Origin: Paramecium sonneborni
Taxonomy: Eukaryota; Ciliophora; Oligohymenophorea; Peniculida; Parameciidae
Length of the DNA stretch: 59,262 nt
Assembly: GCA_905182985.1 (NCBI GenBank)
Contig: CAJJDN010000127.1
Location: forward strand, 124,334-183,595
Direction of reading: 5' to 3'
Made by a program: the position numbers and the translations under genes. The notes below the pieces were generated by a model. It saw only the letters and a program-made list of their open reading frames with translations. It made no database searches and was not told the origin of the DNA. Positions within the stretch are counted from its first letter, which is position 1; each line of letters starts with the position of its first letter. This document shows positions 12,713 through 25,250 of this stretch, piece by piece.

Positions 12713-13831
12713 ATGTCAGATTAAAAAAAAATAAAAAAACCTAATTTATCCTCAATTACTTAGACAGAAAAACCATCTATTATTAAGTAGTAGAAATCTC
12801 CTAAACATTATAAAATGTCTTTTGATCCAGAAAAGTATGTTGAAAAAGAAGATTATTTAAAGATGGAAAAAAAATATAATGATTTAGTCTAAAAAGTTTA
12901 AGCCTTATTTTTAGAAATCAATAATAGATATTATGTAAGTATTTAAGTATAAAACAGGATTTCAATGATATAAATGAAAAATTGAATAGAAAATCAAATG
13001 AATTTGGATACACTAGATTAGATCCTCATCGTTTAATTGAGTTAATAAAAGAAATGCTTGCTACTTATATTAAGTATATTTAATCATTATCATAGGGGTA
13101 TCATTTAGACTGAAGAAGAGGTTCAATCATATAAGTTATGTAATGATGATGAATAATAAGATTATATTTGGCTATTACATAAAAGTGAAATGGATATGAG
13201 AAAAATGATTAGAGAGAATCAGTAATTAAAACTATTAATCTAAAATTTGGAAATTAAAATTAGTAATAATGAAAAATAAATTGAATTACTTACTACTTAT
13301 ACATAAAAAGCAATGGAAGAAATGAAAAGTGAATTCACTTTTGCAATTGATTTACTCTCTGAAAGAGAAAGTAGTCTTAACATTCTTAAAGATGAGATTA
13401 AAAGATAAACTGAACTTATTACTTCATAAAAATAATAATTGATATCCGTTTAAGTTTTAGAACATAAAATGGGTCATCTGGCTGATAAATAAAATAAAGA
13501 AAAATAAAAAATCAAATAAGAATATGATCATACTGTCAAATAAAAAGAACAATATCTAAAATAATCTTTTGAATTAGATTAAAGAGCTAAAGAAAAAAAA
13601 ATATAATAATTAGAATCAGAAGTTAAATAGCTTCAAATTGAAAAAAATATAATCGAAAGAGATTTAGCATAAAAAATTGAATTTTCATAAAAAAAAATAG
13701 ACAACTAAAATAATTAATTAGCCGAAAAGATATCCCAAATATCGGATCTTTAGAAAAAACTAATAGATGTTCATCACAGCAATTATTTATAAGATAAAGC
13801 TAATCATTAATCTACTAAAAATTAAGCCTGA
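12713..13831 (+). CDS. Coiled-coil protein
   Basis: Encodes 357 aa with two introns (23 and 22 nt). The N-terminus is basic and Ser/Pro/Gln-rich. From residue ~45 to the end it is almost continuous coiled coil, rich in Gln, Glu and Lys, with heptad-like spacing and no other domain. Paramecium has large families of such proteins in basal bodies, the cortex and cilia; no specific role can be assigned. It is transcribed divergently from the gene starting at 12694. Confidence 0.75.
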
Positions 13832-14137
13832 TATATTATATCGATTAATTATTTATGTAGTGTATTTTCTTTTATAAACTCTAATTTATAGAATTGTTTG
13901 ATTCAAATAATAATTTTTTTGTATTGATTCTTACTATTTAAAAGTAAAATGCATTCTATTTATATAGACCAATATTATTTTTATTCATTACTAATCTCCT
14001 TTTTTTATCCTTATTTTTATTTCTTGATTTTATATTTTGTCTTGTTCTGTTTTGCATAATAATATTAATTTATTGATTTATCGACCTTATAATTTGTTTT
14101 TGATTAAATTATTATAGAATATAAATAGTAATGTCAA
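13832..14137. other. Spacer, nothing recognised
   Basis: A+T-rich 3' flank of the coiled-coil gene running into the kinase relic. T-rich runs are present but no coding signal is seen. Confidence 0.5.
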
Positions 14138-14990
14138 ATGTCAGAAATTGAGTATGAAATTCAATTTTAGTATTTAGATTTTATCTATAGCAAATGGTAT
14201 TTTTAGAAATTGTTGTGAGAATAATGAAGAAATTATTAGTTTCTAGTATGAATAATTTTAAAAGCCAAAACTAATTTACAAAAATGTATAGTTCAAGATC
14301 TTAATTTTCTGACTCTCATGAATAGAGCTTTATTTTTAAAATTGTACTGATAGTATAGGGAAATAATGACAATGCTCAATTATTAAAACTAGAAATTCTT
14401 ATCTTACAATTAATATCACATGAAAATATAATAATGTTATATCATTAATTGAAAAATCAAAAAGATATTCTGTTTGATATCAACGAATATTTTTATTGAA
14501 TGATTTAAGACAATAGTTTGAAAGGTATATAAATCAAAATGATAAAGGAAGTAGACTAAGCTGAAATAATAGGCAAATAATTAAAAAATGCAAAAGCATA
14601 GTTACAAAGTTAAAATATTATATAAAGAGATCTAAAATGAGAGAATATTTTAAACAATGAAATTAATTGATTTTGGTAACTCTATGTAATAATATAAAGA
14701 ATTGGGTGTTTAATGTGGAATTTATACGTACATGTTTCCTAAATTAATAAAAAAATAAAATTATGATAATATAGGACATGTGGCGTAATTTTATTTAGAC
14801 TTTTTACTGGATTATTTCCTTTTAAGAGAAATAATGAAGGGAAACTAAATAAAAAGATAATTGGTAGTAAATTGTAATTTCCATCGTTTATGAATGAAAG
14901 TTTAAATGCATTCCATTAAGGAATGCTTAGAGTAAATAATTAATTAAGGAAATTAATAGATTGAGATTTTATATGATGATAATTTATTTA
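14138..14990 (+). pseudogene. Decayed protein kinase (pseudogene)
   Basis: A recognisable but broken serine/threonine kinase. In order I can see SHENIIMLYHQL (C-helix/N-lobe region), a catalytic loop QRDLK-stop-ENIL (expected HRDLKPENIL), then in a second frame LIDFGNS (DFG) and CGIYTYMFPKL (expected GTxxYMAPEL), then in a third frame KKIIGSKLQFPSFMNE and a C-lobe tail ending in further stops. There are at least two in-frame TGA codons and several frameshifts. The C-lobe pattern resembles CAMK/AMPK-type kinases. It most likely is a relic of a duplicated gene. It abuts the TBC gene, whose ATG is at 15007. Confidence 0.8.
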
Positions 14991-15006
14991 ATTTATATTC
15001 AGTTAT

Positions 15007-17062
15007 ATGTTTCAAAATAAAATAGAGTAATCAAAAACAGCATTCTTTTGGGATGTATAGAAATGATTTCAAATTTAGATTCTATTAGGCACTTACTCAC
15101 CATAATTACCCCATCCCTAATTTAATGAAATAAATAAAACATCAGTTGACTAACCACAATATCGAACTTTGAAAATGGATATTCCACGGACTCGTTCTCA
15201 ATTACTATAACCTCAAATGCATAGCATTCTAGAAAAAATAATTGTTTACTTTTGTTAATAGGAGAATGTTAGTTATAAATAAGGAATGAATGAAATATTT
15301 GCAGTTGTTGCAGTCTTTAATGAAAGTGGACTTTCATGGGAAAAAGTATATGAATATGCTCGTAAAATCATACTTGATAATAACTTCTTTAAAGATGAAG
15401 AGTTTTTATCATTATAAGTAGCTTTCTAATGGATAAATTTGCTTCTTAAATTTCACGATTATTAATTGTATGATTATTTGGATAAAAATTTACTCTCCCC
15501 AGAATTATATGCTACACCATGGTTACTTACATTGTTTGCAAATAAAATGTCTTTAGAATGCACCTATCTTCTTTGGGAAATGCTATATATCAAAAAGGAT
15601 TAATTAATGATTTACTTTTTTGTTGTTGCAGTTCTCATTTATTTTAGATAAAAGTTATTATCAATTGATTCATCACTTTTACCATAAACTTTAAGCGGCA
15701 TATATATAGATAATGTTGAAATAGTCAAAAATATATATAAAAAGTAAGCATTATTTTTATAAATAGAGCAGTTGATTTGAAACTTAATACACCTTAATCT
15801 GCTTGTATTCCCCAAAAAATATTTGATTTACCAAAAGAAGAATTAAAAATTTTAATGGATTACTATGAATAACTTCATTGTTTGACTATTCATTACACAG
15901 AGTCTTTAAAATTAGAACCTAATTATTGTAAATTATGCTCTAACAATGGATGTGTTTAATGTAGAATAATAAGAATGCCTCCTGAAATGAAATGTTTTAT
16001 CTATTCTAATAAACATTTACAAGAATTAGTTCAATATGTTGGAGGACCAATTAAGTAGTACAAACTTGTAGATAAAGTTTAAAATGAATTAAATTCGATT
16101 CAAATAGTTAAATATTCTAAATTGTAATAGGAATAGCAGATTTCAAAAAGTTATATCTGTTTTTAACAATAATAATAATCATCTTATTAGAATACAGAAG
16201 AAGATACGATAAGTACTAGGTCTTATAATAGTTTTTATAACTCTTAAATTATAGTTCCTTTTAAGTTCAATAAACTACAATTACAATAATAGTTATAAAA
16301 ACAACCTGATGATTAATTTGATTCTATTAGATCTTAAGAACCATAAAATATATAGTAATCAATTTCATATAGATAATCATCTATAATTGAATCCAATATA
16401 TTGCAAAATATACATTTAAATAATGCTTCTCCAATTGAGATATAGCCACTAATTCTTAAGAAGGATTCGAGAACAAATTCTTTAAAATAAGATCCAATTA
16501 AGAGATACGAAAATAAAGGTTTATTTAAAAAAATGATAGTGGAAATAAATTAGTTTAACAATTTAAAGTTTAACATTTTTAGATGTAAACTGATTGGTAC
16601 TTAAAAACAACGAATATTGATTTTGAATCCAGGATTCATATGTTTAGTTAAGGATGATAAATAGGTATATTCTAAGTTATAAGGAATCTAATAAATGAAA
16701 TCAAAAATATCATAGAAGACAGAATAATAAATTTAGGTTATTTCGATTTAATATCTATATTACATGGTATTTTTGAAAAGAATTAGTAGTAAACGCTAAA
16801 ATAGTAATGTTATCTCATTTTATTTTAAATAACCTATAGTTAATGTAAGAAATTGTTGATATCATAGTCATAATAAAATTTTAACCATTATTTTTTTAAT
16901 TTGTTTAAAGAATTTCATATGACGGTAGATGATGATTATATAAATGATGCAAAGAAATTGATAAAAACAGAATATAAAATAACTTTAGAGATGATAACAA
17001 CATAAGAAGCCTAAAACTGTATAGAAATGGGTAAATAATATTACAAGCAATGCTAATTTTGA
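15007..17062 (+). CDS. TBC-domain Rab GTPase-activating protein
   Basis: Encodes 662 aa with introns of 24, 23 and 20 nt. The TBC domain (residues ~10-230) has all signature motifs: AFFWDILLG (RxxxW-type entry), MDIPRTRSQLL carrying the arginine finger, SYKQGMNEIF carrying the glutamine finger, and SPELYATPWLLTLFA. The segment after the TBC domain contains a short Cys cluster (CKLCSNNGCVQC), a Gln/Ser-rich linker, and a C-terminal region (FRCKLIGTQKQRILIL) that looks like a PH-type fold. TBC proteins stimulate GTP hydrolysis by Rabs and so end vesicle-transport signals; the target Rab is unknown. The start at 15007 is fixed by joining the first intron in phase to the W-containing motif. Confidence 0.9.
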
Positions 17063-17078
17063 TATATAAAACCAATTG

Positions 17079-18484
17079 TCAATTTAATTTAATTCTTTTC
17101 TTGTCTTAAATTTCGAATTTTAATAATTCACCATAATCTAATTCTATATTATTTTTTATTTTTTCCTTGTCTTAAATTTCGAATTTTAATAATTCACGAT
17201 TATCAAATTCTATATTATTTTTTATTCTTTCCTTGTCTTAAATTTCGAATTTTAATAATTCACCATAATCTAATTCTATATTATTTTTTATATCTTTTGA
17301 AGGAGACTATTATTAAACTTGAGGTTTGATTAAGTTCCTTTCATCTTTTATCAATTTTTGAAATTTTTGAGAAGAAATTTATTGAGGTCTAAATTAAGCT
17401 TTATCATTTCTATGCTATTATTATCTGATTTCATTTTTCAAGAGAGTTTCATGAAATTCTTTATCGAATTATGGCATCTCATTAGGTTAACAAGGTTTAG
17501 GATCTTATTTAAAGAATTCATGATTTAAAGCTTAGGCTGCATTTAATCGTTTATTAGGGTCGAGTATTAATAATTATTCAATTAAATCCAAGGTGATTTA
17601 ATCAATTTATTTATTTTATGTTTAACAAAGTTCTTTTATATGTTTAATTAATTATGTTTCGTAATTTCTTCTAGGCTTGAATTCTTCCCATTATCTTAAG
17701 TTTATACAATTAGGCCAATTCTATTCATTAGCACTTCCACACAGCTCATAAATCTTTTCCATTTAGCGATATTCAATATCTCCTTTAAATAGAACATCTC
17801 CTGTTATTAATTCAGTGAATATACAACCAAGACTCCACATATCAATTTAAGTATTATAGTTAGTTTATCCTAATAATAGTTCTGGTGCTCTGTACCAAAG
17901 TGTTACTACTTTGTACGTATATTTAGGATTACTCACATTTGATAATGTTCTAGCTAAACCAAAGTCAGCTAATGTTACTTAACCTTTGTTATTCATTAAA
18001 ATATTAGCACATTTTAAATCTCGATGGATAATCTTACTATCATGGAGATATTTAACACCCTCTAAAAGTTATTTAAAAATGCATTTTAATTATGGTAATG
18101 TGAATATATTTCTTTATCTATGAAGTCCTGCAAAATCATGATCATAATAATCAAAAACTAAAAATGTTGAACCTCTAAAATTATTTCTATGAGATGCTTT
18201 ACTCACTATTATCTCTCTTAATCGAAGAATATTTTTATGATTCATAATCTTTAACAATTTTATTTCTCTTATTGCTGTTATTGGAAATCCTATTAATTCT
18301 TTCATAATCTACAATTACCCTCAGACATTATTTTTTGATCTTTTGTATCAATTTTTTTTAATGCAACAAAATCTTTTGTTTTTATACATTTTGCTTTATA
18401 TACTTTTCCATATGTTCCTGAGCCTACTTCAGCAATCACTTTATAATATTTATTCACATTTTTAGTTCTACAAGCAACTTGCAT
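17079..18484 (-). CDS. Cyclin-dependent kinase, CDK12/CDK9-like
   Basis: Encodes 458 aa with one 29-nt intron. It has a glycine loop [11 protein letters not shown], the cyclin-binding helix PITAIRE (as in CDK9/12/13), [16 protein letters not shown], and the activation-loop end [17 protein letters not shown]9/12-class kinases with cyclin K/T phosphorylate the RNA polymerase II tail to promote elongation. The C-terminal extension (residues ~390-458) holds three copies of a 22-residue unit with core [18 protein letters not shown], encoded by a 66-nt tandem repeat. All catalytic residues are present. The stop lies 16 bp from that of the convergent TBC gene. Confidence 0.93.
17100..17291 (-). repeat. 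66-nt tandem repeat inside CDK gene
   Basis: Three near-identical 66-nt units begin at about 17100, 17166 and 17232 and encode the C-terminal 22-aa repeats of the CDK. The middle copy differs at a few bases (Asp-Tyr-Gly becomes Asp-Asn-Arg). The frame is preserved, so the expansion is translated. Confidence 0.95.
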
Positions 18485-18846
18485 AAATAAAAAAAAAAAT
18501 AATTTAAATATAATAATATATTTATCATTTTTTTCTGTTGGTGTATGTTTCTTTTATCAACTTTATTAATTTGACTTAAATTAATATATTAAAAGAAATA
18601 AATTAGACATTAAAATCATTTATCAACAAATAAGAATATTTAGAATAAAAAATAAATAAGACTCTTCATTTTATATTATTTAATCAAATGAGTTTTATTA
18701 ATTCTCGACTTGCTATTCAAATTGTTAATCAAATTATGATTATGAGTTTCCAAAAATTCAACTAATAAGGAAGTGAATCCCAAAAAACTTCAATTCTCCA
18801 ACTCTTATATAATGTTTAATGCTCATTCTGTTATTTAATTAATATA

Positions 18847-20004
18847 ATGTCTAATTCACCTTTAACAAAAGTACCAACTTCTGCGCTTTCACCTGTTTCA
18901 GCTTTGTCAGTCAGAAAATAGGATTAAATTCCTTAGGCACTATCTAAATAAGCTATTGACTTGTAAAATACTTTGAACAAACTCAAAGAAGCAAAATAAA
19001 AAAAACAACTTTCAAATTCTAATTTGGTGGTTTAATCAATAAGTATCTTCTTGATATGAACTTTAGCTAATCCAGTCAGTAGTCCTTAAAAAAATAAACA
19101 TACAGAAGAATCAGAACCTATATAAATTTAATACAAATCATTATTTAAGGATATTGAATCACCATAGATCTCTTAACCTAAAACCTACAATAAAATGAAT
19201 GATTAAGAAGCTGAATAAAAGTATGAGTAAAGAAAAAAATAAATAAAAGAATAAATAGATAGAACCAAATCAAACAGCAAAATAATTTAGAAACCTAAAT
19301 AAAATTTAAAGAAGACTGTTGAGAAATAAATTTAAAAAATTGATCTCCCTAAAAATTCAAATAAAAAAATAAAATAGGAGTCTGTATCTGAAATTTAAAC
19401 TATTACTTCACAACCAAAAGACATTCTACATGATTAATTGAAAATTATGCAAAATAAATTAAAATAAGATATAGCAAAACTTGACAAAGAAATCAAAGGA
19501 GAAAATCAAAATTGTCTATTTGAAATTAAAAATAAAGGACATGATTTATATCAATAAGGATTGCTAATGGAGGATAGAAAGTAACTATAATATATTTATC
19601 TTGAAAGATAATTTAAAAAAAAGATACATGAGAGAGAAAGATAATAAAAAGAGATGTAAGAATGCACTTTCAAACCAATTATAAGTTAGTAGAAGAGAAT
19701 TAATAATCTCTCAAGATAAAAATAGTCAGGATTGAATTAGAATGAATCTAAACAATAAGTTAAATGTTAAAGTAATAGAGATGGTTAAATAACTTCGAAA
19801 AGATTATCCCGTTCTCATTCTTAAGATTTAATTAATAGCACAACAATAACATAGCCAGTTAATAATAATAATAATGATATAAATTGTAACTTTAATAATA
19901 TATCTTTTAGCTTGTTTAAATAGAATATAAGATAAATACCAATAGATAGTTAACAGAGCCAATGCTTTAAAAATTAAAGGACTTTGAATATATATATTAA
20001 ATGA
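18847..20004 (+). CDS. Charged coiled-coil hypothetical protein
   Basis: Encodes about 377 aa with one 24-nt intron. The N-terminus is Ser/Pro-rich (SNSPLTKVPTSALSP); the remainder is a Lys/Gln/Glu-rich, mostly coiled-coil protein with an Asn/Ser-rich tail. An in-frame upstream ATG at 18688 would add 53 residues (MSFINSRLA...). I chose 18847 because the downstream product starts in typical composition and the upstream part is hydrophobic and A+T-biased. No family is recognised. Confidence 0.65.
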
Positions 20005-20209
20005 ATTTACAATTCGCATTTAATTTGTATTAATATATTACTAAATTTTAAGAGTATTCTTAAATAAAAGTAAATTTAAAAAAAGAAAATTGAGAATTTA
20101 TTTCTTATTTATATGTGATTATATTAAGCTAATAGAAAACTAAAATTCAAAAGATAAAATTTAAGTACTTGTCATCAACTAGGTTATATATTTTCTAAGA
20201 ATTTAATTA

Positions 20210-21683
20210 ATGAAAGTAAAACAGCTTTGTATTAATTCTTATAAGCCTCCAGTTTAATCTTCGAATTGGACTTAAAGCTTATTTTTGAATCTCTATAGAT
20301 GTAATTCATAATATATTTCTCGCCACTTACATAGGTTAAAAGTTCATAATGTAGTGAAAGGTGGGTAGAGTTTTATATTTGGGGAAGAGAAAGTTGGTTT
20401 AGCAGTAGGAGTAAAAGGTTCATGTTTTAATGCAGGAGGAGAAGTAGCAAGAAAGGCAAGATCATTTGGTTTTGGAACTGTTGTATTAAGTTAAAATGAA
20501 TTAAACATAAAAGAAACATCTTAAGTGATATCTGGATTGATATAGGCTAATTATAAATATAAGTAATTAGGAGATGTTGCATAAGAATAATAGTAAAGTG
20601 ATGAAAACAATGATCAATATAGTTATATATCTGATTTACATGTTTAAGAAAACGTATTTGAGGATTCTTACTTTTAACAATTAGTACAATTAGCTTAGAT
20701 AAAATTATATGCAAGAGATTTGGCAAATACAAGATAGGAAGGAACACCTTAATTTTTTGTGAATGAAGTAAAAACTCTATTCAAAGATAACCCAAATGTT
20801 GAAATAAAAATTTTGGAAGGAAAATAATTACAAGAAAGCTAATTAAATTTATTTTATGCTGTAGGATAAGGATCAATCTATGAACCTACATTAATAAATT
20901 TGACTTATAGAGGAAATAAGGATTCTTAGTAATTGCACGCTTTAGTTGGTAAAGGAATTACATTTGATACCGGTGGTTTACATTTAAAATCCTATGGTAA
21001 TATGGAAACAATGCATCTTGATAAATCTGGTGCTTGTAATGTATTGGCTGCATTTAAAGGAGCTGTAGATATGAAATTAAAAGTAAATGTAACAGTGACA
21101 TTGGGTATGGCTGAAAATGCAATCTCAAATACATCATATAAACCATCAAATATATTGAAAAGTCATAAAGGATTAACAGTAGAAATCAATAATACCGATG
21201 CAGAAGGACGTTTAGTATTAGCTGATTGTTTAAGTTGGACATAATCTACATATAATCCAAAATCAATATTAGAAATATCAACATTAACAGGTGCTTGTGC
21301 AGCTGCTCTAGGAGAGAATACTGGAGGATTGTTTAGCAATAATGATGATTTATCATAAGAGATTCTAGAAATTGGAAAAGAATTGTAAGAACCCTTCTGG
21401 AGAATGCCTGTGACTGATGAACATAAGGATATGATGAAAGGTTAATTTGCAGATTTATGTAATATTGGAAAGTCTAAAGTTTGTGGGGCTAGTAAGGCAG
21501 CAGCCTTTTTGTTCAACTTTATCGATGAAAAGGTATCAATTCTTAATATTATAGACTCCATTTGCTCATCTTGATATTGCAGGGCCAATGGATAGTAAAG
21601 CAGATAAAGGAATTCACCCTCCAGGAGCAACTGGATTTGGAACATAGGTACTTTTGAAATACCTTGTAAACAAGTAAGAGTGA
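20210..21683 (+). CDS. Leucyl aminopeptidase, M17 family
   Basis: Two-metal exopeptidase that removes N-terminal amino acids from peptides. Encodes 483 aa with one 22-nt intron at 21533-21554. The M17 catalytic core is intact: VGKGITFDTGGLHLK (Lys and Asp ligands), MHLDKSGA, and the family signature NTDAEGRLVLAD; the C-terminus ends in GIHPPGATGFGT as in the family. The first ~40 residues are basic and hydroxylated, so a mitochondrial presequence is possible but unproven. Length matches eukaryotic LAPs (480-520 aa). Confidence 0.96.
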
Positions 21684-21744
21684 TATATTACAATTATAAT
21701 ATAAAATATGGTATATTGGTAATATTTTTTATTTTGATTTATTT

Positions 21745-22349
21745 TCATTTGTTTCTATAGATCTCTTATTCAACTTATCTTCTTTAAACTCTTTTGCCCA
21801 AATATTTTTCAAATTTCTCTTCTGAGACATCCTCAGCTTCATATCCTGCAACATTATGAATAATTTCTTAAATATCCTCTTCATTCAAATTGAATCTTAA
21901 TTCGTCAGATATTTTTTATAAATCTCCTTTATCTAAAGTTCCTTTTCCATCAACATCAATAAGTTTGAATAGTTAAACTCTCCCCTTTTGATCAAATGGA
22001 TTGCCCTAAGAAATATAGCTTAAAAATATTACTAATTTAGCTGTCAAATCTGAAATGAATGTTTCAAAATCAACTGCATCATCATAACTAGAAGCTAAAT
22101 CATCAAGAGCATGTGCGATAATTGGGAATTTGTCAGTGAGACCAAGTGTCTTTGCTGTGACAAGAATATCTCTAACATCTGCTTTCTTTGTTCTGGGTTC
22201 AGCATAAAGAATGAACATTTCATAAAATTCTGCAATATGATCATATGTAAAGATAGGATGATTCTTAACCCATGGTTTTGAAAGTAATGCTTACTTATCT
22301 TTTAATAATTTGGTTAATTACCCTTTTCTATCTATTCTCTTCTGCTCAT
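21745..22349 (-). CDS. EF-hand (centrin/calmodulin-like) protein
   Basis: Encodes 184 aa with introns of 23 and 27 nt. The start (MSRREQIEKDKQALL) is fixed by the first intron joining in phase. One clear EF-hand loop is seen near residue 120 (DVDGKGTLDKGD, with Asp rather than Glu at the last coordinating place). The other helix pairs look degenerate, so calcium binding may be limited to one site. A calcium sensor or structural centrin-like role is inferred from the fold only. It starts 50 bp downstream of the Hsp60 stop. Confidence 0.8.
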
Positions 22350-22399
22350 TAAAAATAATTAATAAAAGATATGCAAAATAACACATAGCAAATTTATAA

Positions 22400-24051
22400 T
22401 CAAAATGCCTCTTTTTTATATTTATTCAATGCTGTTGGAGTATAAGTCTTATCTAAAACGATGGCAGCTTCAGTACTTAGAAGCATAGAACCAAGACTCA
22501 CTCCATCCAATAATGAATGTTTTACTACAGAAAAACTATCAATTACTCCCAAATCAATCATATTACCAAAGCATGCTTATTCAATTAAATATTTTATTTA
22601 CATCTCCTTTAATCAAATCCAATATTGTAATCACTTTCTTCTAATAAAGCCTAAATGATTTGTCCATCATTAATTCCAGCATTTCTACATAACTATTTAA
22701 TAGGTGATCTAAGTGTTTATTATAATAATTAAACTCCTAATTAATATTAAACATCAATTGATAAATAATCTAATAATTTAGAAGCATGTAATAAAGCTGT
22801 TCCTCCTCCTGGAAGTACTCCATTTTTTAAAGTAGATTTTGTTGCATTCAATGAATCAACCAATTTATCTCTATTTTCATGCATTTCTATCTCTGACTTT
22901 CCGCCAATATAAACAATAGCTGTTCTACCATCAAATCTTGTTAATCTTTCTTTAAGTGTTTATGCATTATAATTCTTTGCACTTTCCTGTTAATGTTAAA
23001 TTAAATATTTTCTATTTTCAACTTCTTATTCATTAGGTTAAGTTCCAATAATCATAGTTTCAGTATTAGTGACTTCAATTTTAACTGCTCTTCCTAATTA
23101 TGATAATTATTTAACTGTCTAAATATTGTCAACAGACTAAGAATCACAAAGAATAGAAAAATCATCAATCAAATCATTACTAAATGATTAACCCATACCA
23201 GGTATTGTAATGGCACATACTTTAAGAATATCTTTAGTATGATTGTATAACAATTACGACATTACTTCTTCACTTATATCACTTGCAATAATAAATAATG
23301 GTGAATTTGTATTCTTTACCAATTCTAATATTGGTAATATCTATTTAATTTATAGAATAGGTTCTTTTGATGTCAAAATAAATGGATAATGCAAAATACA
23401 TTTATTTGTTCCTTTATCTGCAAATTTTTCATGCATTAATCCTCTTAGTATTTATATTCCTTATTAAATCTATATAACAGATTCAGTGCCTCCAGGTTCA
23501 ATAGTTACAATTCCATTAATACCTATTTCTTTTATTGCTTTAAATACAATATTTGTTAGATTTTCATCATAATTACTAGAAACCTTAGCAACATTGTATA
23601 GTAATTAATCATCTATTTCAGTTGTTTTAATTTCCTCTAAATATTCTAATATTTTATTCCTAGCCTCTTTTAATCCTCTTGTTAAATATATCGGATTATG
23701 ACCAGCTGATACATAACTCTATCCTAATTCAAATATATTTGCAGCAATTAATGCTGAAGTAGTAGTACCATCTCCTGCATATTTATTTGTCTAACTACTA
23801 CTTTATCTGATCATTGCTGCACCCATTTCTGATAACCTATCATTCATCATTACATTTTTCACTACTGTCACCCCATCCTTTGTACTTCTATGATTTCCTG
23901 TCTCACTTTCTATTATTACATTCCTACCTTAAGGACCTAAAGTAAGAACACCAGCTTTTTTTACTTCACTCACTCCTTTTAACAATCTTTCTCTTGCTTT
24001 ATTTCCAAATACTATATGTGAAGTACTAAATTTGTATAATTTCATTATCAT
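22400..24051 (-). CDS. Hsp60/GroEL-type chaperonin, divergent
   Basis: Group I chaperonin, expected in mitochondria, which folds imported proteins in an ATP-driven ring. Encodes 541 aa with one 26-nt intron near the 3' end. Conserved pieces: LGPQGRNVIIES, TKDGVTVVK, AGDGTTTSALIA (nucleotide site), VEN/IQHQQE region, and GVLPGGGTALLHAS. The apical domain is much altered, and the C-terminus lacks the usual Gly-Met repeats and ends KKEAF. A longer N-terminal presequence is not visible, so targeting may use the short basic start. It may be a diverged paralog rather than the main Hsp60. Confidence 0.88.
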
Positions 24052-24487
24052 TATAAAATTTTATGTATAAAATTTATCTAAACATTTCTCTTATTTTTAC
24101 TCAATTCTTATTTCTCTACTTTTCTCCTGTAATCCTCTTCTTTCGTAATCTCTTATTCTACATCACTATAAATATCAATCTCATTTTAAGATATTATATT
24201 TCAATGTATAACAAAATATTTTGATTTTAAATAAAAACATTATTTAACTGATTTATTGTTTCACACATATTATTGCTGATTAAATTCACTTAGTGAAATA
24301 ATGTTTAACCCAAAATTATCCAGCTCATTAATTATGTATACGGACTATATTAGTGTATAATAATTATAAAAAAAACTATATAAATAGTTTGTATAAATCA
24401 AAAGCACAAATATAGACTGCTTATTATTCTGAATAATTATTAAATTAAATTGGAATCGCAATTAATATTAAACAGATAATCAAAATT
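24052..24487. other. Spacer with an orphan open frame
   Basis: Mostly non-coding. On the minus strand a short charged frame (EQEITKEEDYRRKVEKQEL) runs from ~24200 to a stop that overlaps the Hsp60 start codon, but it has no ATG and no workable intron. It could be a remnant of an upstream gene. Confidence 0.35.
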
Positions 24488-25250
24488 ATGCATCTCTTTT
24501 TGCTATAGGTTATTTAATTTTTATTGATTTTATATTGATGGTTATCAAAAGGTTTTAATTTTAAGTATTGGCATGAAAATTCGATAAATAAATTAGTAAG
24601 TTAACTTATGAATAGTCTTTAATTCTTTTAATCAGAACATCAACATTCTATAACAAACCATATCAGAGGACTAGAAACTTTCTCTGAAAAAATGCAAAAC
24701 AAAGTAAAAATGTATATTGAAAAAAGAAACTAGATGATACTCATAATATTTTGCTTACTCATTATGTAAATCAAGCTTAAATTTAGCCAATCATTTTTGC
24801 TGACTTATCTAAAATGTTATTTTACTAATCCTAATAGTAGCTACTTGGCACAATAACAAAAGAGCTATAAAAAAATATAAAAATGACGTTTTAGAGTAGT
24901 TAATGAAAAGTTAAGTTGATGACAAAAATGTAAATTTTTTAGAAGCATAGTTACGAATTATTAATTATATATAAACAAGCCCATTTTCTCAGAAAATAAG
25001 TAATTATTATAACTAAAATAATAATACACTTATGCAAAAGAAAAAGCTTAGTTTTCATAAATCATTTATTTGTTCATTATTTATTTAAAGTAAGAGTGGA
25101 TTACTTTCATAAAAAAAAACTATGAATTTTTATTTTGATCATTATACTCGTATGTCTTTGCCTTAAAGATTGAAATGTTATCATCTTATAAAAAAAATGA
25201 GTTATCCCACAAAATTTTTAAGACTAGAAGATATAAATGTTCTGGTTTGA
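24488..25250 (+). CDS. Hypothetical membrane protein, 5' end uncertain
   Basis: From the ATG at 24608 the frame gives 199 aa with introns of 21 and 22 nt in phase. It has a hydrophobic span (MILIIFCLLIIQSFLLTYL) near residue 45, a polar C-terminal domain and no known motif. Upstream, in the same frame, an ATG at 24488 starts a hydrophobic 16-residue signal-peptide-like stretch interrupted by TGA at 24536, after which the frame continues WLSKGFNFKYWHEN into the body. I therefore mark the gene from 24488 but consider 24608 the safe start. Confidence 0.55.

Noticed and set aside
14138..17062. Kinase relic plus TBC as one TBCK-type fusion gene.
   Set aside because: The kinase part has stops and frameshifts, while the TBC gene has its own ATG at 15007 with exact in-phase introns.
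17100..17291. Tandem repeat considered as a CRISPR array or satellite.
   Set aside because: The 66-nt units have no spacers and preserve the CDK reading frame.
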